A DNA stretch of 64,000 nt from GCA-2731375 sp964631725 (GCA_964631725.1 CAZVYX010000020.1:1-64000); one strand, 5' to 3'; positions 43,977-52,724 are shown, counted from the stretch's first letter. The notes: a model not told the origin generated them from the sequence alone. Translations and numbers: made by a program.

Positions 43977-45809
43977 ATGCCATTGGTCGCGGTGGAAAAA
44001 ACCATACATTGCGAGGCCTCACTAGCGCGCTTATGGCCTCTCCTCTCTGACAGCAGCCTGGTGGCTGAGCTGGGCGGCCAGGTGCCTTATGTGGCGGTGG
44101 ATGAATTGCAGCCCGACGGCAGCGTCCGCCGCCGGGCCAAGGGTCATTTCGCCGTTCCCATTAATGCCGAATGGACCGAGGATCTGGGTGAATGGGTGGA
44201 ACAACGCTATGTCCGGCAACTTCGTACCTTCACCAAGGGCGCTTTCCATTCCGTGGATTTTGTTGCCCGCATGCAGCCGGCGGCGGGCGGGTTTGATCTG
44301 CATCTGACTATCGCCATGGAAACCGCTGGCATAATCACCGGCATTGGTGCGCGCCTTGGCTTTGTCAGCCGGGGCGCCTCGAAAATCATAGCCGCGGTGG
44401 AACAGATTATCGAGACCGAGCTGGCGCAGCCCGCGCCACCGGACGATGAAACCATACCGCAGGTTGCCGCATTCTCGCCCGCGCCCCTTCCTCCCGCCGT
44501 TCAAGCGCGCCTGGACCAGGCCCTGGCGGCAATCGAACGGGAGCACGGAGACCCGGATGCCATGGCCCATCTGCGGGATTATCTCAGCCAGACGCCGGAA
44601 ACCTGGTTGCAGCGCATCCGGCCCCTGGGCTTGGCCCGGCGCTGGGGCCTGGATCCGGTGCGGATCGCGGGTTTGTTTCTGGCGGCCCACCATCATGGTC
44701 TGCTGCAACTGCGCTGGGAGGTTCTTTGCCCGCGCTGCCGCAACGCCCAGGATGGGCCCGATAACCTTGCCGATCTGCCCCAAGCGGTACATTGCACCAC
44801 CTGCAATGTGGATTTCGAGCAGGACTTCTCAGCCAATGTGGAGTTGACCTTTCAGCCGGAGCCATGGCTGCGCGACATGCCGGCGGGCGCCTATTGCATG
44901 ATGGGGGCGCCGTCGGTGCCGCATATCAAGGTTCAGCGCCATGTGGGCCCTGGCGAGCAGTTGCTGATCGACCCACCCCTGGCGCCCGGCAGCTACCGTC
45001 TGCGGACGACGCAGGCGGGGGGTCAAACGGAGGTGGATTGGGATGGCGAGGCGGGCTTTCCTTCGGTGTTGGCCAGTGGCGGCCGCATCGTCGCCGGGCC
45101 GCCGTCGGAGCGGGGCGAGATTCTGCTGCATAACCAGACGACGGGAAAGCTGACATTCGTGATCGAGGAATTGGCCTGGCGCCAGGATGCCCTGACCGGT
45201 GACCGGGTCATTGTCATGCCGGCGTTTCAACAATACTGCCCGGAGCAATTGCTGCGCCCTGGCGACGACGTGGCGATCGCCAACGTCGTGTTGCTGTTCA
45301 GCGACCTGAAGGGTTCGACCTCGCTCTATGAAGCCCTGGGCGACGCCGCCGCCTATGGCCTGGTGCGGGATCATTTCGACTATCTGACCGCGTTGATCGA
45401 GGATCATGGCGGGGTGCTGGTGAAAACCATTGGCGATGCCGTGATGGCGGCATTTGCCGCGCCGGTGCAGGCGGTGCATGCCGCCCTGGCGGCGCAACTG
45501 GGCATCGGGGGCTTCAACCGGGACCGGGCCGACGGCGGCGTGGTCCTGAAGCTGGGCCTGCATCAGGGTTCCTGCATCGCGGTTACCACCGAGCAGCATT
45601 TGGACTACTTCGGCTCCACCGTGAATGTTGCCGCCCGTCTGCAGGGGGAAAGCCAGGGCGGGGACATCGTTCTCTCGGATACGCTGATGCAGGCGCCAGG
45701 CGTTGGCGACATGCTGGCGGCCGAAGCCATTACTAAACCGGTGCGGGAGACGGCAAGTCTGCGCGGGGTCGAAAAACCGGTCCAGCTATGGCGCATCCGG
45801 ATGGAATAG
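43977..45809 (+). CDS. multidomain class III adenylate/guanylate cyclase
   Basis: This 610-residue soluble protein ends in a class III nucleotidyl cyclase domain: the first metal aspartate is in LLFSDLKGSTSLYE near 442, the second in KTIGDAVMAAF near 488, and the transition-state arginine region is LDYFGSTVNVAARLQG near 545-555. The N-terminal 150 residues resemble an SRPBCC/START-like lipid-binding fold (KTIHCEASLARLWPLLSDSS), followed by helices and a zinc-ribbon-like pair CPRC (251-254) and CTTC (274-277), as in the DUF5939 cyclase group. It probably makes cAMP or cGMP in response to a bound hydrophobic ligand. ATG follows GGGGTTGGACC. Confidence 0.9.
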   Translation: MPLVAVEKTIHCEASLARLWPLLSDSSLVAELGGQVPYVAVDELQPDGSVRRRAKGHFAVPINAEWTEDLGEWVEQRYVRQLRTFTKGAFHSVDFVARMQPAAGGFDLHLTIAMETAGIITGIGARLGFVSRGASKIIAAVEQIIETELAQPAPPDDETIPQVAAFSPAPLPPAVQARLDQALAAIEREHGDPDAMAHLRDYLSQTPETWLQRIRPLGLARRWGLDPVRIAGLFLAAHHHGLLQLRWEVLCPRCRNAQDGPDNLADLPQAVHCTTCNVDFEQDFSANVELTFQPEPWLRDMPAGAYCMMGAPSVPHIKVQRHVGPGEQLLIDPPLAPGSYRLRTTQAGGQTEVDWDGEAGFPSVLASGGRIVAGPPSERGEILLHNQTTGKLTFVIEELAWRQDALTGDRVIVMPAFQQYCPEQLLRPGDDVAIANVVLLFSDLKGSTSLYEALGDAAAYGLVRDHFDYLTALIEDHGGVLVKTIGDAVMAAFAAPVQAVHAALAAQLGIGGFNRDRADGGVVLKLGLHQGSCIAVTTEQHLDYFGSTVNVAARLQGESQGGDIVLSDTLMQAPGVGDMLAAEAITKPVRETASLRGVEKPVQLWRIRME

Positions 45810-45827
45810 GCGCTATAATCGCACCGT

Positions 45828-47090
45828 ATGTCACCCGTAGCGTCTTTCAAGTCAGCAGCTCCAATCAATCCAGGCGGCCCCGCCGATCCGGCGTCCGGCG
45901 CCTACCGCTGGCTGTTGCTGTTCGGGGTTTGGTTTCTGTACTTTGCCTTTGGTCTGACCATGGTCGCCATGGCGCCCCTGGTTGGCGTGATGCGGGCGGA
46001 TCTGGGCTTGAGCGACAGCGCCATGGGCCTGATCCTGGGCGCCTGGCCGTTGGTCTACATCGCCTCCGCCATGCCCTGCGGCGCCTTTCTGGACCGGGCC
46101 GGGCCGCGCTGGGCGCTGTTCGCCGCCGCCGCCATCATTGCGCTGTCGGCGGTGGCGCGGGGTATGGCCGACGGCCCGGTGACGCTGTTTTTTGCCGTCG
46201 CACTGTTCGGCATCGGCGGGCCGCTGATTTCCATCGGCGCGCCAAAACTGGTCAGCCAATGGTTCGAGGGGCCCGACCGGGGCTTGGCCATGGGCATATA
46301 TATCACCGGCCCGGCCCTGGGCGGGATCATTGCCCTGGCCTTGACCAACAGCGTCGTCATGCCCTTGATGGAGCAGAACTGGCGCCATGTACTGTTCCTC
46401 TATGCCGCCGCGGTGCTGGCCATTGGCCTGATCTGGCTGGCGATCACACAGCATCCCCAGGCCCGGACGCTGGAGGGGCGCGCGGCGGCGGAGGGCAGCC
46501 CGGGACAATGGACGGTGTTTCGAAGCTTGCTGGGCCTGCCCGCCGTTCGCGCCATTCTAATCATGGCGGTCGGCGCCTTCTTCTATAACCATGGCCTGAA
46601 CAACTGGCTGCCGGAAATCCTGCGCCGGGGCGGCATGACACCGGAACAGGCCGGCTATTGGTCGGCCATTCCCACGGCGGTGGGTGTCCTGGGATCATTG
46701 TTGATCCCGCGCCTGGCGGTGCCGGCCCGGCGGCGGAAAATTCTGCTCGGCGTGATCGTGGTGGCGGGCCTGTCCACCCTTTTGCTGCAGGGCACCGGCG
46801 CCAGCCTGCTGCTCAGCCTTGGTTTGATCCTGCAAGGCCTGGTGAAGGGTTCGTTGATGACCATTTTGATGCTGTCTCTGGTGGAGACAGAGGGCGTGGG
46901 CAGCCGCCATGCCGGCGCGGCGGGGGGCTTGTTTTTCTCCGCCGCCGAGGTCGGCGGTGTCCTCGGCCCCCTGACCTTGGGCGCCCTGTCGGATTTGACC
47001 GGTGGATTTTCCGCCGGGTTGTTTCTGCTCAGCGCCATTTGCGGCCTGATGCTGCTGCTTTTGGCCCGGTTGGCGCGACTTCGTGCATAG
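45828..47090 (+). CDS. MFS transporter
   Basis: This 420-residue protein has twelve predicted hydrophobic segments with the major-facilitator loop 2-3 motif GAFLDRAGPRWALF and a second-half equivalent (IPRLAVPARRRKILLG). A proline-rich N-terminal tail (PINPGGPADPASGA) precedes the first helix. NNWLPEILRRGGMTPEQAGY is typical of the NNP/CP-type (cyanate permease-like) anion transporters. Substrate unknown. It starts 18 bases after the cyclase gene and may be co-transcribed with it. Confidence 0.88.
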   Translation: MSPVASFKSAAPINPGGPADPASGAYRWLLLFGVWFLYFAFGLTMVAMAPLVGVMRADLGLSDSAMGLILGAWPLVYIASAMPCGAFLDRAGPRWALFAAAAIIALSAVARGMADGPVTLFFAVALFGIGGPLISIGAPKLVSQWFEGPDRGLAMGIYITGPALGGIIALALTNSVVMPLMEQNWRHVLFLYAAAVLAIGLIWLAITQHPQARTLEGRAAAEGSPGQWTVFRSLLGLPAVRAILIMAVGAFFYNHGLNNWLPEILRRGGMTPEQAGYWSAIPTAVGVLGSLLIPRLAVPARRRKILLGVIVVAGLSTLLLQGTGASLLLSLGLILQGLVKGSLMTILMLSLVETEGVGSRHAGAAGGLFFSAAEVGGVLGPLTLGALSDLTGGFSAGLFLLSAICGLMLLLLARLARLRA

Positions 47091-47147
47091 ACGGGCCGTC
47101 CCGTACAGGCGACAATGGCTGTCAGGCAAGAACAACAATAGTAGGGC

Positions 47148-48413
47148 ATGGAGATGGCGCAAATCGATCAGTTGGACCCTGAACTGGGGGCCTCGTTACG
47201 GGACAAGTATGCCGTTGTGGGCGTGGGCGAGACGGAATATCTCCGCGGCTCGGGCACCACGACGCGGGCCATGGCCGTTACCGCCGTACGCAACGCCATG
47301 GCGGACGCCGGTCTGGGACCGGGAGAGGTGGACGGTATGCTGTCCTATTCGGGCGGTGATTCTACCCTATCCACCTTCGTTTCCGCCGACCTGGGCATCC
47401 GCCTGAATTTTTACATGGATGTGAACGGCGGCGGCTCCTCGACCGAGGCCCTGGTCGGCATCGCCATGGGAGTGATCGAGGCGGGAATGTGCCAGACCGT
47501 GGCCATCTTCCGCTCCATGAACGGGCACAGCCAAACCCGGATCGGCGGTACCGGCGTCCGCGCCGCCGCCCCGGTGGTGGGCGAGTTCCTGCACGAACGC
47601 AGTTATGGCTGGCAGAGCGCGGGGCAGAAATTCGCCCTGGCCTTCATGCGCCACATGCATGACTACGGCACCACGCCGGAGCAGGTGGCGCACGTCAAGG
47701 TGGCCCATTCCAACCATGCCTCGAACAATCCCAAGGCCTATTACAAAAACCGGGTCACGGTGGAAGACGTCATCAACAGCCGCATAATTTGTAAACCGCT
47801 GCATCTGCTCGACTGCTGCGTCGAGACCGACAACGCCACGGCGATTATTGTTACGTCAGCGGAACGAGCTAGGGATATGAAGCAAATTCCCGCCTTGATC
47901 CGGGGTGTGGTGGGCCGGGTTTCCAAGCCGCGGGCGGATCTGTATTACGAGGCCGGGCCGATCTCCACCGTGGCCGGCCACTATGCCGGGCCGCGTCTGT
48001 GGCGCAACGCCGGTGTTGGGCCCGAGGACATTGATCTGACCGGTTCCTACGATGCCTTCACCTTCACTACGATGTTGCAGTTGGAGGACTATGGCTTCTG
48101 CAAGAAGGGCGAGGGCGGCGACTATGTCTCCAACGGCACGACCTTTCTGGGCGGGGCGCGGCCCAACAATACATCCGGCGGCCATCTGTGCGAGGGCTAT
48201 ACCCATGGCATCGCCATGGTGGTGGAAAACGTCCGCCAACTGCGGCACGAGGCCGACGATAGCTGTCCCATCGGCCCGGACGGCAAACGGCAACATACCT
48301 ATGACTATTCCGAAGGCGGCTGCCGCCAGGTCAAGGATGCGGAGTTGAGCGCCAATCTGGGCTGGGCCACGCCGGGCACGGGCTCGGCCCTGGTCATGCG
48401 GCGCGGCGTATAG
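47148..48413 (+). CDS. thiolase-fold protein without the nucleophilic cysteine
   Basis: This 421-residue protein has the SCP2-thiolase/lipid-transfer-type fold (YAVVGVGETEYLRGSG, then GSYDAFTFTTMLQLEDYG and NTSGGHLCEGYTHG). At the position of the nucleophile the sequence is VNGGGSSTEALVGIAMG, so the reactive cysteine is replaced by glycine, while the C-terminal GGH histidine is kept. Cysteine-less thiolase-fold proteins paired with a DUF35 protein include steroid side-chain retro-aldolases (Ltp2/ChsH2 type), and a DUF35 gene follows directly. A retro-aldol or other C-C cleavage role is inferred. AGTAGG precedes the ATG. Confidence 0.87.
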   Translation: MEMAQIDQLDPELGASLRDKYAVVGVGETEYLRGSGTTTRAMAVTAVRNAMADAGLGPGEVDGMLSYSGGDSTLSTFVSADLGIRLNFYMDVNGGGSSTEALVGIAMGVIEAGMCQTVAIFRSMNGHSQTRIGGTGVRAAAPVVGEFLHERSYGWQSAGQKFALAFMRHMHDYGTTPEQVAHVKVAHSNHASNNPKAYYKNRVTVEDVINSRIICKPLHLLDCCVETDNATAIIVTSAERARDMKQIPALIRGVVGRVSKPRADLYYEAGPISTVAGHYAGPRLWRNAGVGPEDIDLTGSYDAFTFTTMLQLEDYGFCKKGEGGDYVSNGTTFLGGARPNNTSGGHLCEGYTHGIAMVVENVRQLRHEADDSCPIGPDGKRQHTYDYSEGGCRQVKDAELSANLGWATPGTGSALVMRRGV

Positions 48414-48426
48414 GGAGGATCAAGAT

Positions 48427-48954
48427 ATGTCAGAAACAATCAATGCCGAATACCTCGGAATGCCCCTGCAGGTCGACGGCCTGGACAATTCGAACCTGGC
48501 GTACTTCAAACATTGCGCCGAGCATGCCTTCCATTTGCAGAAATGCGACGATTGCGGCCTGTTCCGCTATCCGGTCAGCGAGGGCTGTTCCTGGTGCGGC
48601 AGCGCCAACGCCACCTGGACGCCGGTGGAGGGCAAGGGCGAAGTCCACAGCTATACGGAAATCCACCACGCCATCCAGCCGGCCTTCAAGGCTTTCACGC
48701 CCTATATGGTTCTGCTGGTCGACCTGGATACGCAGAAAGGCGCGCCCAGTGAGCATGAGGCCCTGCGCGTCATTGGCAATCTGGTGACGCCCGATGGCAT
48801 CCTGGCGCCGCCGGAGATGGTGGCCTCGGTCGGGATCGGCAGCCGGGTGCGCATGGCCTTCACGGACGTCACGGACGGCCTGGCCCTGCCGCAATGGACC
48901 ATGGACGAGGACGCGGAACAGCCCAGCCAGCCCTGGCGCTATCCGGTTGAGTAA
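48427..48954 (+). CDS. DUF35 OB-fold zinc-ribbon protein
   Basis: This 175-residue protein is the usual partner of thiolase-fold enzymes. The rubredoxin-like zinc ribbon is KCDDCGLFRYP and CSWCGSA in the first third, followed by the OB-fold acyl-CoA-binding domain (GKGEVHSYTEIHHA, IGSRVRMAFTDV). It probably forms a heterotetramer with the preceding protein and supplies substrate binding or catalytic residues. GGGAGGATC precedes the start, 13 bases after the thiolase stop. Confidence 0.93.
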   Translation: MSETINAEYLGMPLQVDGLDNSNLAYFKHCAEHAFHLQKCDDCGLFRYPVSEGCSWCGSANATWTPVEGKGEVHSYTEIHHAIQPAFKAFTPYMVLLVDLDTQKGAPSEHEALRVIGNLVTPDGILAPPEMVASVGIGSRVRMAFTDVTDGLALPQWTMDEDAEQPSQPWRYPVE

Positions 48955-48969
48955 GTAGAGGATATCGAA

Positions 48970-49767
48970 ATGGGAAGACTGGACGGTAAAGTCGCCATCG
49001 TGACCGGGGCGGCGCCCCAGAGCGAGGGCATCGGCAATGGTACCGCCATGGTCATTCTGATGGCGCGGGAAGGCGCCAAGGTTCTGTTGGTCAACCGCTC
49101 GGCCGAGCGGGCCGGGGAACTTGCCGAGAAGATCGCGGCCGAGGGCGGCGAGGCCTCGGCCTTCGCCGCGGATGTGACCAAGACCGACGACGTCGCCGCC
49201 ATGGCCGAGGCGGTCAAGGACCGCTATGGCCGCCTGGATATCCTGTGCAACAACGTCGGTGCCGGTGCCGGCGACGGGCCGAACCGGGTCGAGGATGTTT
49301 CCGATGAGACCTGGAACAGGGTGTTGGACATCAACATGACCTCCGCCATGAAATGCGCCCGGGTCGCGGTGCCCCTGATGCGGGATAGCGGCGGCGGCGG
49401 CTCCATCATCAATGTCTCTTCCATCGCCGGCTCCCTGGGCCTGATGGGCAGCCCGGGCGCCGCCGCCTATGCGTCGGGGAAATCCGGCGTGCATGGCCTG
49501 ACACTGTCGATTGCCGCCGACTACGCGACTGAGCTGATCCGCTGTAATTGCATCATCATCGGTTCCGTCGCCACGCCCATCGTGGCGCGCTTCGGTGAAG
49601 ACGGGCGGGCGCGGCGCAAGAAAATGGTGCCCATGCAGACCGAGGGCACCGGCTGGGACGTCGGCTGGGCGGCGGTCTATCTGGCCTCGGACGAAGCGAA
49701 ATGGGTCACCGGCGTGATGCTCCCCGTGGACGGCGGCCTGAACGCCCTTAGGGCCTGGCCGCGCTGA
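48970..49767 (+). CDS. SDR-family oxidoreductase of the thiolase-DUF35 operon
   Basis: This 265-residue SDR has IVTGAAPQSEGIGNGTA near residue 9, a glycine loop with an unusual insertion, NNVGAGAG near 90, the serine in NVSSIAG and the pair in AAYASGKSGVHG. Such enzymes often make or use the beta-hydroxyacyl-CoA acted on by the neighbouring thiolase-fold pair. GTAGAGGATATC precedes the ATG, and its stop shares one base with the next start (TGATG). Confidence 0.9.
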   Translation: MGRLDGKVAIVTGAAPQSEGIGNGTAMVILMAREGAKVLLVNRSAERAGELAEKIAAEGGEASAFAADVTKTDDVAAMAEAVKDRYGRLDILCNNVGAGAGDGPNRVEDVSDETWNRVLDINMTSAMKCARVAVPLMRDSGGGGSIINVSSIAGSLGLMGSPGAAAYASGKSGVHGLTLSIAADYATELIRCNCIIIGSVATPIVARFGEDGRARRKKMVPMQTEGTGWDVGWAAVYLASDEAKWVTGVMLPVDGGLNALRAWPR

Positions 49768-50498
49768 TGTCTGACGAGGTCAGGCAGGAGCTTGCTGCCG
49801 GCGGCGTCCTTCGCGCCGGTATCAATATGTCGAACCCATTGTTGGTCACGGGAAAAACCGAGGCCGGCGATCCCGCTGGCGTCTCCCCCGATATGGCCCG
49901 CGCCATCGCCGAGCGTCTGGGTGTGGATGTAAAATACGTGCCGTTTCCCTCGCCCGGCGTTCTGGCCGATGCCATTGCCGATGACGCCTATGATATCGGC
50001 CTGATCGCGGCGGAACCGGCGCGGGCGGAAACCATCGCCTTTACCGCCGCCTATGTGGAGATTGAGGCGACTTACCTGGTCCCCGATGGTTCGCCATTGG
50101 ACGCTATAGCCCAGGTCGACCAGCCCGGTGTGCGCATCGCCATTTCGGATAGAAGCGCCTATGACCTTTATCTCAGCCGCACCTTGCAGAACGCCGAACT
50201 GCACCGCGCCAAGGGCCTGGCCGGGGCATTGGAATTGTTCACCACCGCCAAACTGGATGCCCTGGCGGGCCTGCGTCCGGCCTTGCTCGAAGACATCAAG
50301 GGCCTGCCGGGCGCCCGCATTCTGGACGGCAACTACACCACCGTACAACAGGCCATCGGCACGCAGCCGGCGAACAAGGCGGCGGCGGCCTTCCTGCGCG
50401 ACTTCGTGGCGGAGGCCAAATCAAGCGGCCTGGTGGCCCGCCTGATCGAACGCCACGGTGTCGACGGCAGGCTGTTGGTCGCAACGGATGACGGCTAG
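49767..50498 (+). CDS. cytoplasmic SBP_bac_3-type solute-binding protein
   Basis: This 243-residue protein has the fold of amino-acid-type periplasmic binding proteins: LRAGINMSNPLLVTGK, GVSPDMARAIAERLGVDVKY, DIGLIAAEPARAETIAFTAAY. It has no signal peptide, beginning MSDEVRQELAAGGVLRAG, so it should stay in the cytoplasm unless the true start is elsewhere. It overlaps the SDR stop by one base and is therefore translated with the thiolase-DUF35-SDR genes, not with a transporter. A ligand-sensing or enzyme-like role is possible. Confidence 0.82.
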   Translation: MSDEVRQELAAGGVLRAGINMSNPLLVTGKTEAGDPAGVSPDMARAIAERLGVDVKYVPFPSPGVLADAIADDAYDIGLIAAEPARAETIAFTAAYVEIEATYLVPDGSPLDAIAQVDQPGVRIAISDRSAYDLYLSRTLQNAELHRAKGLAGALELFTTAKLDALAGLRPALLEDIKGLPGARILDGNYTTVQQAIGTQPANKAAAAFLRDFVAEAKSSGLVARLIERHGVDGRLLVATDDG

Positions 50499-50613
50499 GC
50501 CTCTGGCTATCTTATTGCCTGTTTTCTGCCAGTCGCGCGCAGGCGTTAACAAAATCTTGTGATTATTTTGCCATAACCAGCGTCATCTTTTACGACCTGT
50601 GTGGACGATACCA

Positions 50614-52080
50614 ATGGATGGCGTGCGCAAGCGTTTATTGCCCCTGAAAGCCGTTGCCGCGATCGGCGTGGTGATCTTTGTGCTTTCAGCCACCGGCTTG
50701 AGCATGGTCAATATGAATGCGGCGCTGGATCATCTGGCACGGACGGTCGCCGACAGGAACGGAGCCTTCGCGGCCGCCCTGACCGAGGTTCTGGCACCGG
50801 ATATCAACGGCATGTTGGCGCGGGCGGAACAATTGGGGCCGGTCGGCGGCAATCATGATCAGAAAATTGAGCGGGTGCTGAAGGGAACGGGAATAGTCAA
50901 TCTGACAATTCTGGACACGGGCGGCCGGGTCCTGTGGATCAAGGATGGCAGTGAACACGGGACCGAGCGTGGCGAAACCACCGGTTTTCGCCTGTCGTTG
51001 GAAGACGATCCGGAAACCGGGCGGGAACGGTACCTGGTAATCAGCTACCATCCCTTCACAATGCCCGCGAACCAGGCCGGGCGCCATGGCGATGCCCTAT
51101 CGGGCGTGTATGTAATCGAAACGGATGTGAGCGACCATATATCCCAGATCGCCGATGTCTTGTTACCGGTGCTGGTGATATTGGCGCTGTCGTTCGGCGT
51201 GATCTTCCTATTCCTGATGGCCATTGTCAGAACTTCCAACAGGCGGCTGATCGAAAACTACCGGCAACAGAAACGTCTCTCCCATGGCGTGCGAAGGGCG
51301 GAGGAGGCGGACCGGGCCAAATCGGTTTTCTTGTCGGAAATCAGCCATGAACTGCGCACGCCGCTGAATGCGATCATTGGCTTTTCCGAGCTTATGAAAG
51401 ACGCCACCTTTGGCCCCCTGGGCGATAAGCGGTATCAATCCTATGCCGAGAATATCCATCAGGGCGGACGGCAATTGCTGACCCTCATCACTGATCTGCT
51501 CGATCTCGGCCGGCTTCAATCCGGACAGATGGAACTGAATGAAAGGCAGGTGGATCTGGCGGCATGCCTGGAAACCACCACCCGCATGTTGTCCTGTCAG
51601 CCGGAGGCGATTGCCCTGACTTTCAATTGCCGGATGGAACCGCGATTGCCGCCGGTTCTCGCCGACCCCGATGCCATTCAACATATCATGCAGGACCTGC
51701 TGTCGAACGCCATTCGCCATACCATTGACGGAACCATCACCGTAGCCGCGTATTTGCGGCCTGATCAGGCGCTGGAATTCAGTGTTTCCGACACGGGAAT
51801 AGGCATGCCGGAAAACGAACTTTGGGAGCTGCGCCAGCGCTTTAATCGCGTCGATGGTTCCTGGAAACGTGATTTCGAGGGCACGGGCCTGGGCCTGGCC
51901 TTGGTGAAAGCCCTGATGTCGCAGCACGGAGGGGATCTGTCCATAGCCTCCGAAGTCGGCGTGGGAACGACGGTGACCTGCCTCTTCCCGCGTCACCGCA
52001 CCTTGGGTCCCAATGGAGAGCCGATTTTTCAGGACCTGGAGGCGGATCATGCGGACTCCCCGCTACATCACCGCGGTTAG
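50614..52080 (+). CDS. membrane sensor histidine kinase
   Basis: This 488-residue kinase has a transmembrane helix near residues 8-30, a periplasmic sensor domain of about 155 residues, a second helix near 190-214 and a short linker. The phosphoacceptor domain has FLSEISHELRTPLNAIIGFS and the ATPase domain has LLSNAIRHT, DTGIGMPENE and GTGLGLALVKAL. No receiver domain is attached and no response regulator gene is next to it. An ATG was preferred to the GTG five codons upstream. The convergent PNPOx-like gene lies 34 bases downstream. Confidence 0.92.
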   Translation: MDGVRKRLLPLKAVAAIGVVIFVLSATGLSMVNMNAALDHLARTVADRNGAFAAALTEVLAPDINGMLARAEQLGPVGGNHDQKIERVLKGTGIVNLTILDTGGRVLWIKDGSEHGTERGETTGFRLSLEDDPETGRERYLVISYHPFTMPANQAGRHGDALSGVYVIETDVSDHISQIADVLLPVLVILALSFGVIFLFLMAIVRTSNRRLIENYRQQKRLSHGVRRAEEADRAKSVFLSEISHELRTPLNAIIGFSELMKDATFGPLGDKRYQSYAENIHQGGRQLLTLITDLLDLGRLQSGQMELNERQVDLAACLETTTRMLSCQPEAIALTFNCRMEPRLPPVLADPDAIQHIMQDLLSNAIRHTIDGTITVAAYLRPDQALEFSVSDTGIGMPENELWELRQRFNRVDGSWKRDFEGTGLGLALVKALMSQHGGDLSIASEVGVGTTVTCLFPRHRTLGPNGEPIFQDLEADHADSPLHHRG

Positions 52081-52107
52081 GTTTGCCGGTTGCGCCAAGT
52101 CCGGGTA

Positions 52108-52124
52108 CCGCGGCTCAGCCGCGG
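52108..52124. other. perfect GC hairpin holding a stop codon in its loop
   Basis: CCGCGGC and GCCGCGG form a seven-base stem around a TCA loop. Read leftward, the loop is the TGA stop codon of the PNPOx-like gene. No T-run follows in either direction. Confidence 0.6.
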
Positions 52125-52627
52125 CTGTCGAATTCGGTTTTCGGGTCCTGGTAGTAGCGCTGATGCCAGATCCCTTCGCCGGGTTCATCCGCCAAGGGTA
52201 GGCGCCAGCTCCGCACCTTCGCATCGGCCAGCCTGATCCGGAACAGGCCGCGCCGTTCCCTGATGGTATCTTGCAGATAGGCCGCCGCGTCCTCGCGCGG
52301 CACATATTGCTCCGCCATGCGCAGATACAAATCACGCCAGGCGTCATCCTCGCCGACGTCATGCAGCAATTCAGCCACCCCTTCGACCATGACCTTGCGG
52401 TAGGGCAGGGGCTGTTCGTCAATGCACAAGGCGGCACGCGGATCGTTGCGCAGGCAGGCGAACCATTCCGAACGCTCCCTTGGCGTGAAGTAGATCGCCT
52501 CGTCCTCATACAGATACCATAGCGGCGTGACCAGCGGACTGCCGTCGGGACGCGTGACGGCTATCCGCATGACGACGCGGCGTTCCGTCAGGAAGGCGGT
52601 CCGCTCTTCCAGGCTCAACACGGGCAT
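52115..52627 (-). CDS. PNPOx-fold (FMN- or F420-binding type) protein
   Basis: This 170-residue protein has the split-barrel fold: MRIAVTRPDGSPLVTPLWYLY near residue 20, EDEAIYFTPRERSEW, then DPRAALCIDEQ and VEGVAELL. It is shorter than the PNPOx-like protein at 16.5 kb and resembles the general PPOX/FDOR group. The substrate is unknown. It lies downstream of the luciferase-like gene on the same strand, but a composite repeat separates them. Its TGA stop is inside a GC hairpin. Confidence 0.85.
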   Translation of the reverse strand: MPVLSLEERTAFLTERRVVMRIAVTRPDGSPLVTPLWYLYEDEAIYFTPRERSEWFACLRNDPRAALCIDEQPLPYRKVMVEGVAELLHDVGEDDAWRDLYLRMAEQYVPREDAAAYLQDTIRERRGLFRIRLADAKVRSWRLPLADEPGEGIWHQRYYQDPKTEFDSRG

Positions 52628-52637
52628 GAAGCGGTCT

Positions 52638-52724
52638 CCCTAGAGCAAGTCTCTTCCAGAAAGAGCAATTGAATCAATCACTTGGATCGCCAAGGCTAAT
52701 CCAAGTGATTGAAAATTGCTCTAG
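52638..52724. repeat. composite palindromic repeat, copy 2
   Basis: It starts CCCTAGAGCAAGTCTCTTCC, then AGAGCAATTGAATCAATCA runs into a 14-base stem TCAATCACTTGGAT/ATCCAAGTGATTGA and ends TTGAAAATTGCTCTAG. The right end is the stop TAG of the leftward luciferase-like gene (52721-52723). The left end abuts the start of the PNPOx-like gene. It aligns with copy 1 near 43.9 kb in reverse orientation, lacking about 25 bases. Confidence 0.85.

Noticed and set aside
47148..48413. Calling the thiolase-fold protein an acetyl-CoA acetyltransferase
   Set aside because: The nucleophilic cysteine needed for thiolysis is missing.
43831..52724. The palindromic repeats as a CRISPR array or insertion sequence
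   Set aside because: Copies are far apart, no regular spacers, no transposase frame and no cas genes; they fit short dispersed palindromic elements.
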